This document shows, in pieces, positions 30,889 through 40,690 of a DNA stretch of 64,000 nucleotides (the stretch's first letter is position 1; every line of letters starts with the position of its first letter). Under the pieces are notes generated by a model, which had not been told where the DNA came from, searched no databases, and saw only the letters and a list, made by a program, of their open reading frames with translations. Origin of the DNA: Prorocentrum cordatum (Eukaryota; Sar; Dinophyceae; Prorocentrales; Prorocentraceae); the NCBI GenBank assembly GCA_963575745.1, contig CAUYUJ010000703.1, forward strand, positions 220,001-284,000, given 5' to 3'. Both the position numbers and the translations under genes were made by a program.

Positions 30889-31227
30889 GCGTCTTCAATA
30901 GAGACAAGAGGTGTCACAAGAGCTGCGCTGGCACGGTGGCGGGGCATGCCGCAGACAGCTGAATATAAAAACGGTGTTCGTACCTTCTCTGATATCACGA
31001 GAGTCCTGAGCCAAATCCAGTAGGTGGGCCTCAGGGGCGCACTTGGGCTGTTTTGGGGCGTCTTCAATAGAGGCAAGAGGTGTCACAAGAGCTGCGCTGG
31101 CACGGTGGCGGGGCATGCCGCATACAGCTGAATATAAAAAAGGTGTTCGTACCTTCTCTGATATCACGAGAGTCCTGAGCCAAATCCAGTAGGTGGGCCT
31201 CAGGGGCGCACTTGGGCTGTTTTGGGT
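30889..31227 (+). repeat. 169-bp tandem duplication
   Basis: Two adjacent copies starting at GTCTTCAATAGAG (30891 and 31060) each contain AAGAGGTGTCACAAGAGCTG, GAATATAAAAA, and TAGGTGGGCCTCAGGGGCGC. The few differences indicate a recent duplication. Confidence 0.9.
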
Positions 31228-32285
31228 GCGTCTTGGGCCGCCTTGGGGCTCTCTTGGGCCGTCTTGGGGCCCTCTGGGGCGCCTCTCCGGCTGTCTTGGG
31301 GTAGTATTGGGGGCTTTCGATGTCGTCAAGAAGTGTACGACAGCGAAAACAATTGATATGGTAAAAACATACGTTTCACGAAGGGAATGGGGCTATTTTT
31401 GCAATTTGGAGATCTCTTCGCGCGCGTCTTGGAAGCCTTTTGGGGCGTCTTGGGGGCTTCTGAAGCCGTCTGGAGGCAATGTTGGGCGTCTTGGGTGACC
31501 TTTGGGCGTATTAAATCCTTTCTGGTAGCTTTTTGTAAGCCTCAGGGGCGCACTTGGGTTGTTTTAGGCGCCTCATCGGCCGTCTTGGGGCTCTCTTGGG
31601 CTGTCTTGGGGCCCTCTGGGGCGCCACTTAGGTTGTCTTGGGGCGGTCTTGGGAGCCTCTGATGTGGTCAAGAACTATACGACAGCGAAAACAATTGAGG
31701 TAGTACAAATATACGTTTTGCGAAGGGAATGGGGCTATTTTGCCCTTTTGGAGATCTCTTCGGGCGCGTCTTGGAGGCCTTTTGGGGCGTCTTGGCGGCT
31801 TCTGAAGCCGTCTGGGGCGATGTTGGGCGTCTTGGTGCGACCATTGGGCGTCTCGGGTCGCGTTTGGAACGTCCCGAGTCCTTTCTGGTAGCCTTTTGTG
31901 GGCCTCAGGGCCGCACTTGGGCTGTTCTGGGCGCCTCTTGGGCCGTCTTGAGGCTCTCTTGGGCTGTCTTGGGGCCCTCTGGGGCGCCTCTTGGGCTGGC
32001 TTGGGGCTGTCTTGGGGGCCTCCGGCGTCGTCATGAACTGTACGGCAGCGAAAACAATTGATGTAGTAAAAAAATACGTTTTACGAAGGGAACGGGGCTA
32101 TTCTTGCCTTTCGGAGATCTCTTCGGGCGCGTCTTGGAAGCCTTTTGGGGCGTCTTGGCGGCTTCTGAAGCCGTCCGGAGGCAATGCTGGGCGTCTTAGA
32201 GCGACCTTTGGGTGTCTCGGGTCTCTCTTGGAGCGTCTTGGGGCTCTCCTGGCGCTTTCTAATGGCATTCTGTGGGCCTCCGGCG
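31020..32285 (+). repeat. Minisatellite block 4 organised as ~345-375-bp higher-order repeats
   Basis: Three higher-order units begin at GCCTCAGGG(G/C)CGCACTTGGG (about 31197, 31541 and 31903). Each holds the CTTGGG minisatellite, then GACAGCGAAAACAATTGA, TACGTTT-ACGAAGGGAA, GGAGATCTCTTCG and TTCTGAAGCCGTC. Open frames through it are repeat-derived. Confidence 0.85.
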
Positions 32286-32354
32286 CCTCCAGAACCCCTG
32301 GTCCCCACATTTGTGGTCGTGGTCCTGGCCCCGGGCCCCCGGACCAGGTGCGCC

Positions 32355-32484
32355 GTTATATGTATATATATATATATATAAAAAAAACGCCGGCCGGGTT
32401 AACGTCACCCCAAACGGGCTCTGGTCAGATTCCCCCCCGGAGTCGACAGAGATGCACCGCTGGAACTCCTAAAACACTTCGGTC
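32355..32484 (+). repeat. ~125-bp dispersed repeat with TA tract, copy 2
   Basis: Same TA tract, A-run and conserved block as 27450-27580. Downstream sequence differs. Confidence 0.9.
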
Positions 32485-32724
32485 AGGAACCCAACTCCTA
32501 TCGAGCACAACCCGGAGCTGCCGGATTTTATATATCTGACCCTGAGCACCGTGCGCTAACACGAAAACTTAAAGTCCGACATTCTGCTGGGGCGGGCCGC
32601 AAGCCACAAGAGCAGGCTTCAAAACGCGACTGCCGCCACACACCTGAAGCCGAGTTCAAAGAAAAGTAACGAATTTCCCCCCTGCACCAGTTGCTCTGCC
32701 CGCCCTGGGGCCGGAGGCGACCCG
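32485..32724. other. No recognisable feature
   Basis: Short unique stretch before a GAG tract. Confidence 0.4.
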
Positions 32725-32795
32725 AGGAGGAGGAGGAGGAGGAGGAGGAGGAGGAGGAGGAGGAGGAGGAGGAGGAGGAGGAGGAAGAAGAGGTG
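32725..32795. repeat. GAG triplet tract
   Basis: Nearly pure (GAG)n of about 65 bp on the plus strand. Confidence 0.95.
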
Positions 32796-33078
32796 GCATC
32801 AGAGGGCAAAGGCGACGCGGGGGCTCACGAGTAGTAGGGCAGGTAGGGGTACAAGTCGGACAAGTAGATCCCGAAGTAGATGTAGCCCGATTGTTGGTAG
32901 CCGTTCCCAGGGTGGGCGGAGGCAGAAAGGCGCCTGGAAACGGGCACCGACGCACCGGTATGTCCAGGAGCCCAGCTGCGCAACGTCCCACACCCGGGTC
33001 TTGCACTGAATTCTGGAGTCGGGGTCGGAGCTTGACCAAGAGTCTGAGGTCACTGCCGGATCTGGCTGCCACAGTTGC
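32796..33078. other. No recognisable feature
   Basis: Contains several CAAGTAGAT/AAGTCGGAC-like short repeats near 32840-32885. No gene is supported. Confidence 0.4.
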
Positions 33079-33345
33079 GCATCGGTGCGGGAGTCGGTGA
33101 CCTGGTCGGTGCGGGAGTCGGTGAGCTGGCTGGCGCGGGACTCGGCGAGACGACGGGCGCTGGAGTCGGTGACCTGGTCTGTGATCCGAGGGAGTCGGCG
33201 AACTGGCCGGCGCGGGAGTCGGTGACATGGCCGGCGAGGGAGTCGGTGAGCTGGTCGGTGCACGAACCGGTGACCTGGTCGGTGCGGGAGTCGGTGAGCT
33301 GGTCAATACGGGAGTCGGTGATATGGGCGACGAGGGGAGACGTGG
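33079..33345 (+). repeat. 24-nt minisatellite (GGTGCGGGAGTCGGTGA units)
   Basis: About ten to eleven units of GGTGCGGGAGTCGGTGAGCT-GGTC and variants. The unit encodes an 8-residue repeat in any frame. A 29-nt variant near 33180-33210 shifts the frame midway, which argues against a translated repeat protein. Confidence 0.9.
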
Positions 33346-34320
33346 GGGCCTTGTCAGCAGATGACCACCCAAACTTACGATCCCAAATGCAAAGACGGCA
33401 ACCTACTTTAGGCTACGTCTTCATTGCGGTATCAGGGTAGGGTTCGTGCTGGTTTAGGGGTTGTAGTGGAGGCGAGGGCGAGGATAATTACGTCGGTGCG
33501 TGGGAGGAGGATAATGACGACGACGCTCACGAGAAGCTCGACGCCGACACCGAGGGAGCAGGCAGATCAGAGGCGGGAGAACGCGCGAGCACTCCTGGGC
33601 GTCACCTCGGCTCCTCAAGCGCTGTTTGCATGCCTACCTGCACACCTGCGGCGGCTCGTGCAGATCATGTGCAGGCCTTCTCCTTCTCGATTCCCCCCCC
33701 TCGTTCGCCGCCAACACGAGGACGAGGACGAGGTCGAGCACGAGGAGGACAAGGAGGACCAGGAAGAGGAGGACGAGGAGGAGGAAGACCACACCCAGTA
33801 GGGCAGCGCTCTGCCGCCACCGCGCCTCTGCAGGTCGGGGCTGCCCGGGGCAGCGCAGGGCAGGGGCAGCCGTGGCAGCGCTGGCTTGCGGCAGCCCCTC
33901 CCGCGTCGAGAAGCATGGCCAGAGGCCACGTGTGATAGAACACTGCGATAACAAACAGAGCTTGAGTTTTTTGACTCAAAAAAACAAGACAACAGTTTTA
34001 CCACAGCGTGTTATTCCACATGAATTTTTTGTATCACGCTTGAGCCGAGCATCGTTGCCACTGCAGCTCGTGATTGCACACCACGGGGCTTCACTGGGAC
34101 ACCATTGGGACACCATCGGGGCACCACAGGGCCACTGCCGGCAAACCCGGGGGACAGCAACGTTGGGCGTGGGCTTCGCCTTGCAGTGGCGGGTTCATTC
34201 CTCTCGCCCGCCCACCCAACTTCTCCTCGCCCGCACGTGCGACACGAACGCAAAACCGAAACCGATCTCCCGGTAGGGGGTTCCGTTTCACTGCGACCTC
34301 ACCCCCCCGGCCTCCGATGT
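33346..34320. other. No recognisable gene; GAG/GAC-rich patch at 33712-33795
   Basis: Apart from a triplet-rich patch encoding Arg/Glu runs, nothing recognisable. A short inverted repeat around GAGTTTTTTGACTC lies near 33963. Confidence 0.45.
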
Positions 34321-34321
34321 A

Positions 34322-34380
34322 TGGAGAGGGAGAGAGAGAGAGAGAGAGAAAAAGAGAGAGAGAGAGAGAGAGAGAGAAAA
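34322..34380. repeat. GA dinucleotide tract
   Basis: (GA)n of about 55 bp with two AAAA interruptions. Confidence 0.95.
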
Positions 34381-34589
34381 CAACTAACCAAGAACACAAG
34401 ACAGCCAGAGGATACACACATAGATATAATAGGTTAGAAGATCGTTTGGGCCCCCTGCGTTTTCAAGAAAAAACTGCATGGGCCGCAGCGGCCCCCCCTT
34501 TCTGTTTTTTTCGGGGGCTGAGGGAACCGAATGCTGAATAGCGAGGCGTCGGCATCGCCAGCAGCAAACGGAACGGCGATGGCGATGAT

Positions 34590-35255
34590 CGACAGAGCTT
34601 TATAGGAATTCAGAGAATTGTGAATTTGAATCGGATTCAAATAGGAATTCAATAGGCCAGGACCAGACCCCAGATTCAGAGAGGGGGAGGAGGAAGGAGC
34701 TGGCCGTTGCGTGTTGTATGATGTCGTGTGTTTGTTTGGTTGGACCTTTTTGCATGTTTGTTTGGACCTCTCAGGCGGGAGCCTCGTTTTGAGTGCTTGT
34801 TGGGGGACCTTTCAGGCGGGAGCCAGAGGATTCATATTGAGTTTGGATGGGGTCCGAAGGAAACCTCACTAGAAACGGAGCAGATCCCATATCCAAAGGA
34901 TCCCTATGAGTTTGGATAGGACCCTAATCGGATTTCAATAGGAACGGAGCATCTCCTAAATCCAGAGGGTTTTCATTGGATTTGAATAGATGCTAATTGG
35001 GTTCCAACAGGAACGGGGCAGGTCCCAGATCCAAAGAATTCCAATTGAATTTGATCAAGTTTGTGATCATATTACGATAGGAAAAAGAGCAGATCCCAGA
35101 TCCAGAGGGTCCCTTTTGAATTTGGTTCGGGTTCTCATCATATTGCAAAAGAAACGGAGCAGATCCCACATCCAGAAGATTCCCAATGGATTTGAATATG
35201 GGTCGAGTCGGGTGTCAATAGAAACGGAACAGATCTCAGATACAGAGGATTCCGC
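34590..35255 (+). repeat. AT-richer tandem repeat of ~70-75 bp (AACGGAGCAGATCCCA units)
   Basis: At least six diverged units carry AGGAACGGAGCAGATCCCAG, ATCCAGAGG-ATTCC and AATTGAATTTG. They are clearest from 34870 to 35255. This block is visibly less GC-rich than its surroundings. Confidence 0.85.
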
Positions 35256-35510
35256 AGATGAGGGGGAGGACAGAAGCAGAAATAAGTGGACAGCATCGAA
35301 GACGAGGATGATGAGGGGATGAGGGGAATGAGAAGGATGAATGATGATAGGAGCGAAAGGAAGAGGAGAGAGGAAGATTATGATAAGGAGGAGGAGGAAA
35401 ATGAGGCCGATAAGGAGGAAGGAGGAGGAGAGAAGAGGAGGGGGAGGACGAGAGATGAGGAGAGACGCGAGGAGGGAGCAGGAGGAGGAAGAGGAGCATG
35501 AGGATGAATC
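35256..35510. repeat. GA-rich (GAG/GAT) tract
   Basis: Imperfect purine tract on the plus strand. Open frames encode Arg/Glu/Asp runs. Confidence 0.85.
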
Positions 35511-35579
35511 TCACTCCCCCTCCGCAGTCTTCCATGTGGGGGATGCGAAGAAAAGGAGGAGGAATAGAACAAGAAGGAG

Positions 35580-35870
35580 GATGAGCAGTGATCTTCATCA
35601 TCTGCCGCCTCCTCCTTTTCCTTATCATATCGCTTGCCCGCCTCTTTATCGTCATCATCATCATCATGGTCCTACTCCTCTACATCCTACGTATTCTGCT
35701 GCTCCTCACACCACTCCTCCATCGCATCCTCCTGCTCCTTATTACCCTCCGTTGCCTCATACTCATCCTCCTCCTTCTCCTCCTGCACCTCAGCCGCCTC
35801 CTCTGCACATCCTCCTCTGCCTCATATCACTCTCCCTCCGCCTATCCCCCCCTCCTCCTCACATAGGGGC
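35580..35870. repeat. CTC/CAT-rich pyrimidine tract
   Basis: Imperfect (CTC/CAT)n on the plus strand. Opposes the preceding GA tract, so the two can pair as an imperfect inverted repeat. Confidence 0.85.
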
Positions 35871-35969
35871 GATGGGAGGAGGATGGGAAGGAGGAGGACA
35901 AGTGATGTAACAATGAGAATTGGGATGGCGAGCATCCCTTTGGAAACCATTCCAAAGGGATTCTCTAGG

Positions 35970-36365
35970 ACAGCCTCCTCCTTCCTCCGCCTCCTCCTCT
36001 TCCGCATCCTCCTCCTCCTCCTACCCTTCCTCCTCCTCTTCCTTGTTCCTTCTCCTCCTCCCCCTCCTCCTGCTCCTTCTCCTCCTCCTCCCAATCATAA
36101 TCCCCTTTACGGAGCAAAATCAAGCAAAACTCTTGGAAATAACAAAAAATCAAACAAAGCAAAAAAAAAAAAAAAACAATCCTGAGGGACTCCCCCCCCC
36201 CTCCACCCCACCCCCCAGGAAGTTCCCTCTGGATTTTTTTTGTTTTTTTTTTCCAATGGTTTTGCTTGATTCCGCCTTCGATCGGGGAATCTGATTGGGA
36301 GGAGGAGGAGGAAGAGGAGGAGTGGGAGAAGGAGGAGGAGGAGGAGGGAGGCGGACGAGGAGGGA
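35970..36365. repeat. Large inverted repeat (foldback) with triplet-tract arms
   Basis: The left side runs from a (CTC)n tract into CTCCCAATCATAATCCCC, GCAAAATCAAGCAAAACTCT and TTGGAAATAAC. The right side, reverse-complemented, gives CTCCCAATCAGATTCCCC, GGAATCAAGCAAAACCATTG and GAAAAAAAAAC. It then ends in a (GAG)n tract that pairs with the left CTC tract. The loop holds A-, C- and T-runs (36160-36245). Confidence 0.8.
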
Positions 36366-36369
36366 TGCA

Positions 36370-37805
36370 CTCACCTCCTTCCGTATGCGACAGAGGGAGG
36401 GGGTGAGACAGAGGCTTTCTGGATAAAATCTGAAAATCGCGGGGGTCCGAAACCGAACTGGGACCTGAGGTGGCATACGCCATGCCGCTTTTTCTTAAAA
36501 TTGCAGGGGGCCCAAACGATCCTCAAACCATATATCTATATATATACACATAGCAGAGACATACATGTGAAGTGTATGTATGCGTATTTATATGCAGGAG
36601 GGAAGACATACACACATATGTATATATATATATAGTGATCGCAGGCACGCGTGTATACATTGAAGGGGAGAGATACATAGGAAGAACAGACAATAACATA
36701 TATTAATCCGACTGGGCTGCAACGTATGTTCGAACCAGACTGGGGCGGAAGAAGGCCGATCGAGGCACCTGCGAACAATTCAGACATCCACTGATTGGGC
36801 TTTTCTCGGGTGTGATGCAGTTCTGCTTTCTTCCTCTTGGAACCCTCACAGAAATACAACTCTAAAACAAAAAGGACCTGGGAGAGTACCCGAAACAAAC
36901 AACAAAGATATCCAAGCGTCCTCTACAAGGCGCCGGACTGGTCGGACTACCTCGCCGCCAAGGGCAGCAACTGCATGGTCAAAAACAAACGGGTGGCCAG
37001 TAAACACATCTGAGAGCGCCGCGCGCCTCCCCTTCAGACTCTAGACAGGGGGTTCCTCCGCCATGGGGCGCCAGAAGGCACTACTGCCAAAAATGCGTGG
37101 CCAGCGTGGCCAGGGTTTGGTCGGAACTCCTGTGTAACAGTGTACCCTTCCCAGGACAGAGGGCTGTGTCTTGCAATTTTTGCTGCCCATGGGTTGGACA
37201 TGGCGTGCGCCACTTGTCCAACCCACAAGCGGGAAAGAGAGGATGTGTCTCGCTTTGACGTCTGGGCGCGGGCCAGTCGCGGGCCACCGCCATGGTTTGG
37301 ACTCGGGGTCGCAGCGCGTTCGGCCTTTTGGCGTGCAGATGTCGTTGCGGGCATCTGAGCACGGGCTAATCGCGGGCCGGCGCCCGCGGGTTAGACTCGC
37401 GCACCCCCCCCCTTCTCCCCGCGTTCCCCATCGCACGCCCTATCGCACTGGCGCCGTGGCCGCAGCCGCTTCTGGCCCGAAGTGGCAGCCAGAGCCGCAA
37501 ACGCCCGCACTGCCCGCGGCCGCGCCAGAACTGCGGGCGCATTGCTTCGCAGCCTGGCAGCTGCATCCCGTTGGCCATGCCCACGACAGCCATGAAACTC
37601 TGCCACCCGAGGCGCGTTTTCCCTGACCCGAAGAAGGGGAAGGCCCGCGTCGCAATTGCCGCTGTATTGCGCAGGCCTGCCCCCACGCAACTGGTTGGCA
37701 ATAACGGAGAGGCGTTCCACGAGAACGTGCAGTACGCTTGGCATGGCCAGTCTAGCACCCATGCCGCATCCACCACAGCTGGCGCACGTCACTACAAGCA
37801 ATTCT
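36370..37805. other. No convincing gene; AT microsatellites at 36528-36640
   Basis: Contains (TA)n tracts near 36530 and 36620. A 31-codon frame at about 36922-37014 (LYKAPDWSDYLAAKGSNCMV..., ending in TGA) looks compositionally like protein, but it is isolated and matches no family I can name. The rest shows no motif. Confidence 0.4.
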
Positions 37806-37809
37806 CCGG

Positions 37810-38681
37810 ATGACTGAACAAAAACTGCTTGACCACCTCGTCCAAGCGAAGATCTAGAAAACGTGGAACGGCGAGAGTTGCCCAGTGTACGGGTGTGGAG
37901 CAATGCGCTGCCTTCAGCGTCGGCCAGGAGACCGCGGATCTGCGTGCAAGTGCAAGGCCGCGGGGTTCAGGGCGTGGATCTTTCCGCATCGCGGGCGCTC
38001 GATCTTCAACCACCCGTCAAACGGACAGCATGTTCTGGTCTCAGCCGAAGCGGCTGCGCTTTTGTGCGTCACGGCCGGGGTACAGCAGTCAACGTGCCAC
38101 CTGCTGACGGGCAAGAGCCACTGTTTCGCGGAGGGTCTGCACAATGAGTTGCAAGAGGCAAGGGCGAAGTTCGTGGAGAAGAAACAGAAAGGGATGAAGT
38201 CCGGCCAAAATGGGCCTTGCCACGACGTTGATGCCCGCGAGGCCGACCTTTGCAATCTGCTCACAGATACGGGCCGACACAAAGAAAGACGACATGTGGG
38301 AGCACAGGGGCGGCATCGTGGAGCGCGGCGACCCGACGTCTCTAATGCTCTGTCGCCCCAACCCGTCGAAGACAGTTCAGTACGCCCCCGTCCCAGGAGC
38401 CACAAGGAAACGCGACTGGGCGCCGATCGCCGCCAACCTCCTCAAGCCCAGGAAGGTTTCACACAGGCGGAGCGAGGACGTACAGTGTCAAGGTGCACGG
38501 CGTCGTGCGCGACAGCGTGGTCCATCAGAAGAAACGCTTGGCCATCAAAGGTAAGGCCACGTGGTCCAAGCCCAGCTTCACCAAGGTCGTCAAGTGCGGC
38601 CTTCCTGACAAAGGCGACATCTACGTGAAGGCTGGGACGCAGATCGTCGATCGCGCTTGGCGGCACTGCGTGGATCTCTAG
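37810..38681 (+). pseudogene. ISXO2/IS1595 (Merlin)-like DDE transposase, broken
   Basis: The start at ATG 37810 gives MTEQKLLDHLVQAKI, an in-frame TAG (37855-37857), then a zinc-ribbon-like CPVYGCGAMRC...CKCK and LLCVTAGVQQSTCHLLTGKS. This is the layout of the N-terminal half of eukaryotic ISXO2-type transposases. The first acidic block DVDAREADL lies at about 38227. Frames then shift to 38210-38554 (WEHRGGIVERGDPTSLMLCR, RKRDWAPIAANLLKPRKV) and again near 38465 to HTGGART, where the catalytic Asp of HTDGAR is Gly. The last frame gives VRDSVVHQKKR, KVKCGLPD-like sequence and AGTQIVDRAWRH before TAG. Two shifts, one stop and one lost Asp make it dead. The family moves by cut-and-paste. No terminal repeats were identified. 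Confidence 0.65.
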
Positions 38682-38908
38682 ATGGCGTGACGGCGGCGGT
38701 TGGGTCTGTCATGCTGCGCCATCGGGCGAGGTCCGCCTAGTGGGTCACTGAATGCGGGGTCGTGACTTATGGCAGGCCACGGGGGACATGCTCGCGAAGC
38801 ATGTGTGATCGAGCAAGGCGTCCGCTGTGGAAGGAGGTATCGCCTAAGGGCGCCAATGATACAGCATAGGTGGAACACGCTTTGCGCGCCCCCGAAAGCT
38901 CGCGCGTC
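38682..38908. other. No recognisable feature; target flank of the retrocopy
   Basis: Unique-looking sequence between the transposase remnant and the target-site duplication. Confidence 0.4.
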
Positions 38909-38909
38909 G

Positions 38910-38924
38910 ATGGCCCGTGATGTG
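38910..38924. repeat. Target-site duplication, left copy
   Basis: ATGGCCCGTGATGTG is identical to 40676-40690. The preceding G is also shared, giving 16 bp. Confidence 0.9.
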
Positions 38925-40675
38925 GTTCTGGTTCTGGTTCTGGTTCTGCGGGGCCTATAAAAGGCTGGATGTGGCACCACTGAGGCGCCAAAGCCCGAGG
39001 CCTCCTCTGGGCCTGGCCCAGAGGGCCTACAAGGGCCGTCCCCGTGCAAGGCGTGCGCGGCGCAGCACGCGCGAGCCCCAGGAGGCAAGAAAAGCGGGCG
39101 CGGGTTACTTCGGGTCCCACGCCACCCCAGGAGGGCCCACGAGCCCCAGGGGTCAGGGAGCACAATCGGCGCGAAGCGCAACGATTCAGCAACACTCCAA
39201 CCCATTCACAGGATGATGGGCGGCGGCGCGGCAGCGACAGGGCGCCGTGACCCAGAAAGGGCTCCCGCAACATAGCCGCCCCTCACTCGCAAAGGTCAGC
39301 GGGGGCCCCGATACTCAGGCACAGGCGGATCTCGTCGGCACAGAGCTTGATGCTCTTGCACGCCCCGCCGTGGGACCAACCTCGCAGGCAGACGGCCTCC
39401 ACGACGGACACGAGGCGGTGCCAGACCTCCTCCCCGAATTCGACACTCAGGTCGACGCCAACACCATCGGGAAAGCCGATGAGCGTGGCCACACGGTGGG
39501 CGACCGCATCGCAGGCGATCTCGGCGATGACAGCGCGGCACTGCACGCCCCTCGCCTTGAGCGCCTTGACCCTCTTGCGCTTCGCCTTGCCCGCCCCAGG
39601 CTCCGCACGAACCTGGAGCGCCGCGGCCGTGGCGTCCGCGATCCCCTGGAGGTCCAAGAAGGCGTCCTCCAGGCAGCGTCCGTATTTCTGCTGCAGCTCC
39701 AGCAAGGCGGCCTGCACGCGCGCCTCAGCCGAGGACGGTCCCAAGGCCAACGATCCGACCTCGTCGGCGCTGTCGACCTCGCTGGGCACCTGGTCCTCCC
39801 CGACGCCTTCGGCCACAGCCGCCAGCGACGCGCCGCCGCCGGAGGCCGCCGTGGCGAGGGCGTCAGTATTCGTAGCCTCCACTCCCTGCTCGCGTACGAA
39901 GCTGTCCTCGACCCGCGGCCACTGCTCGAGGTCCAGCTCCACGCTGGCAGCCCTCGCAGCGGGGCCGCCGAGGGGTCCACCGCCACGCGGCAGACCCGCA
40001 GCCGCCGCGAGCTGGAGGACCTCGGCGAGGAGGTCGAGCACCAGGCCCTTGATGGCGATCAGCTGCTCCTCGCAACCGCATCGGACGCCAGCTCCGTGGA
40101 GGGCTCGCCCACGCTCCCGATGTCGAAGTGTTCGGCGCTCGCTCCACGCGCGCCGCCGCCGCCGCCCTCACCTGGAGCCTGTCGGGGGCCCTCCTCGGTC
40201 CCGCCGCCGCCGCTGCCAGCCGGAGGGCCGACGTCAGCAATGCCCTGCGCGTCCCAGCGCTCCGCCACCTTCACGAGCTGGACAAGCGCGGCCGCTTGCC
40301 CGCGCGGGTGGGCGGCGCGGTTGCGGCCCTTGCTGAGTGCGCCCAGCCGCGAGGCCAGCCCAGGCTCTCCGGAGGCTCGCAGCTTGTCCTTGGCCTGCAC
40401 CACGTCGGCCGCGCCGACGGCAACCAGGCAGGCCTCCTGGAGGACGAGGGGTCGACGCCGCTCCCAGGAGGGGGGATCGCGGCCGACGGCAGCATGGCGA
40501 GCTCCACGGCCCCACTGCCGCCTTCCGGTCGCCGGCTTTCAGCTCGTGCACGCTGGCGATGGCCCGAAGCGCGTCGCTGAGCCTCGCCTCCACGCACCCG
40601 GAAGCCGCCATTGTCCTGCCGCAGGTAGGAACCGCCGCCAGCTCCGCCGAATGGCTTGAGCCAAAATGGCTACGG
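38925..40675 (-). mobile_element. Retroposed trans-spliced transcript (SL retrocopy)
   Basis: A 1751-bp unit on the minus strand begins with the spliced leader and ends with (CAGAAC)4 (38948-38925). It is bracketed by 15-16-bp direct repeats, the hallmark of target-primed reverse transcription. It lacks a poly(A) tail; the hexamer tail may be what the LINE reverse transcriptase produced or recognised (inference). The interior carries a frameshifted reading frame (about 40611-39283) and about 335 bp of 3' sequence with no detectable RT domain. Confidence 0.88.
39283..40611 (-). pseudogene. Retrocopy of an unidentified Ala-rich helical protein
   Basis: The ATG at 40611-40609 is the first after the spliced leader and opens MAASGCVEARLSDALRAIAS. 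The frame must shift at about 40500 to reach LVLQEACLVAVGAADVVQAK and continue to TGA near 40059. It shifts again there into EEQLIAIKGLVLDLLAEVLQ and runs to a stop at 39285-39283. With the two indels ignored it would encode about 440 residues. It is rich in Ala, Leu and Glu, with an ALLELQQKYGRCLEDAFLDL helix, a basic KAKRKRVKALKARG patch, and a Cys-containing C-terminus (ACKSIKLCADEIRLCLS). I do not recognise the family. It could be a host mRNA or the ORF1 of another LINE. Confidence 0.6.
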
Positions 40676-40676
40676 A
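40655..40676 (-). other. Dinoflagellate spliced leader (dinoSL), full 22-nt match
   Basis: Minus strand 40676-40655 matches the dinoSL throughout. The degenerate first base is T, and this position is shared with the target-site duplication. A 43-nt leader follows before the ATG at 40611-40609. Confidence 0.95.
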
Positions 40677-40690
40677 TGGCCCGTGATGTG
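40676..40690. repeat. Target-site duplication, right copy
   Basis: Identical to 38910-38924, directly abutting the 5' end of the spliced leader. Confidence 0.9.

Noticed and set aside
33715-33800. Acidic/Arg-rich nuclear protein frame
   Set aside because: GAG/GAC triplet patch; both strands are open and no domain continues outside it.
38925-38948. Telomere-like or promoter repeat (GTTCTG)4
   Set aside because: Its position exactly between the target duplication and the retrocopy 3' end is better explained as the tail of the insertion.
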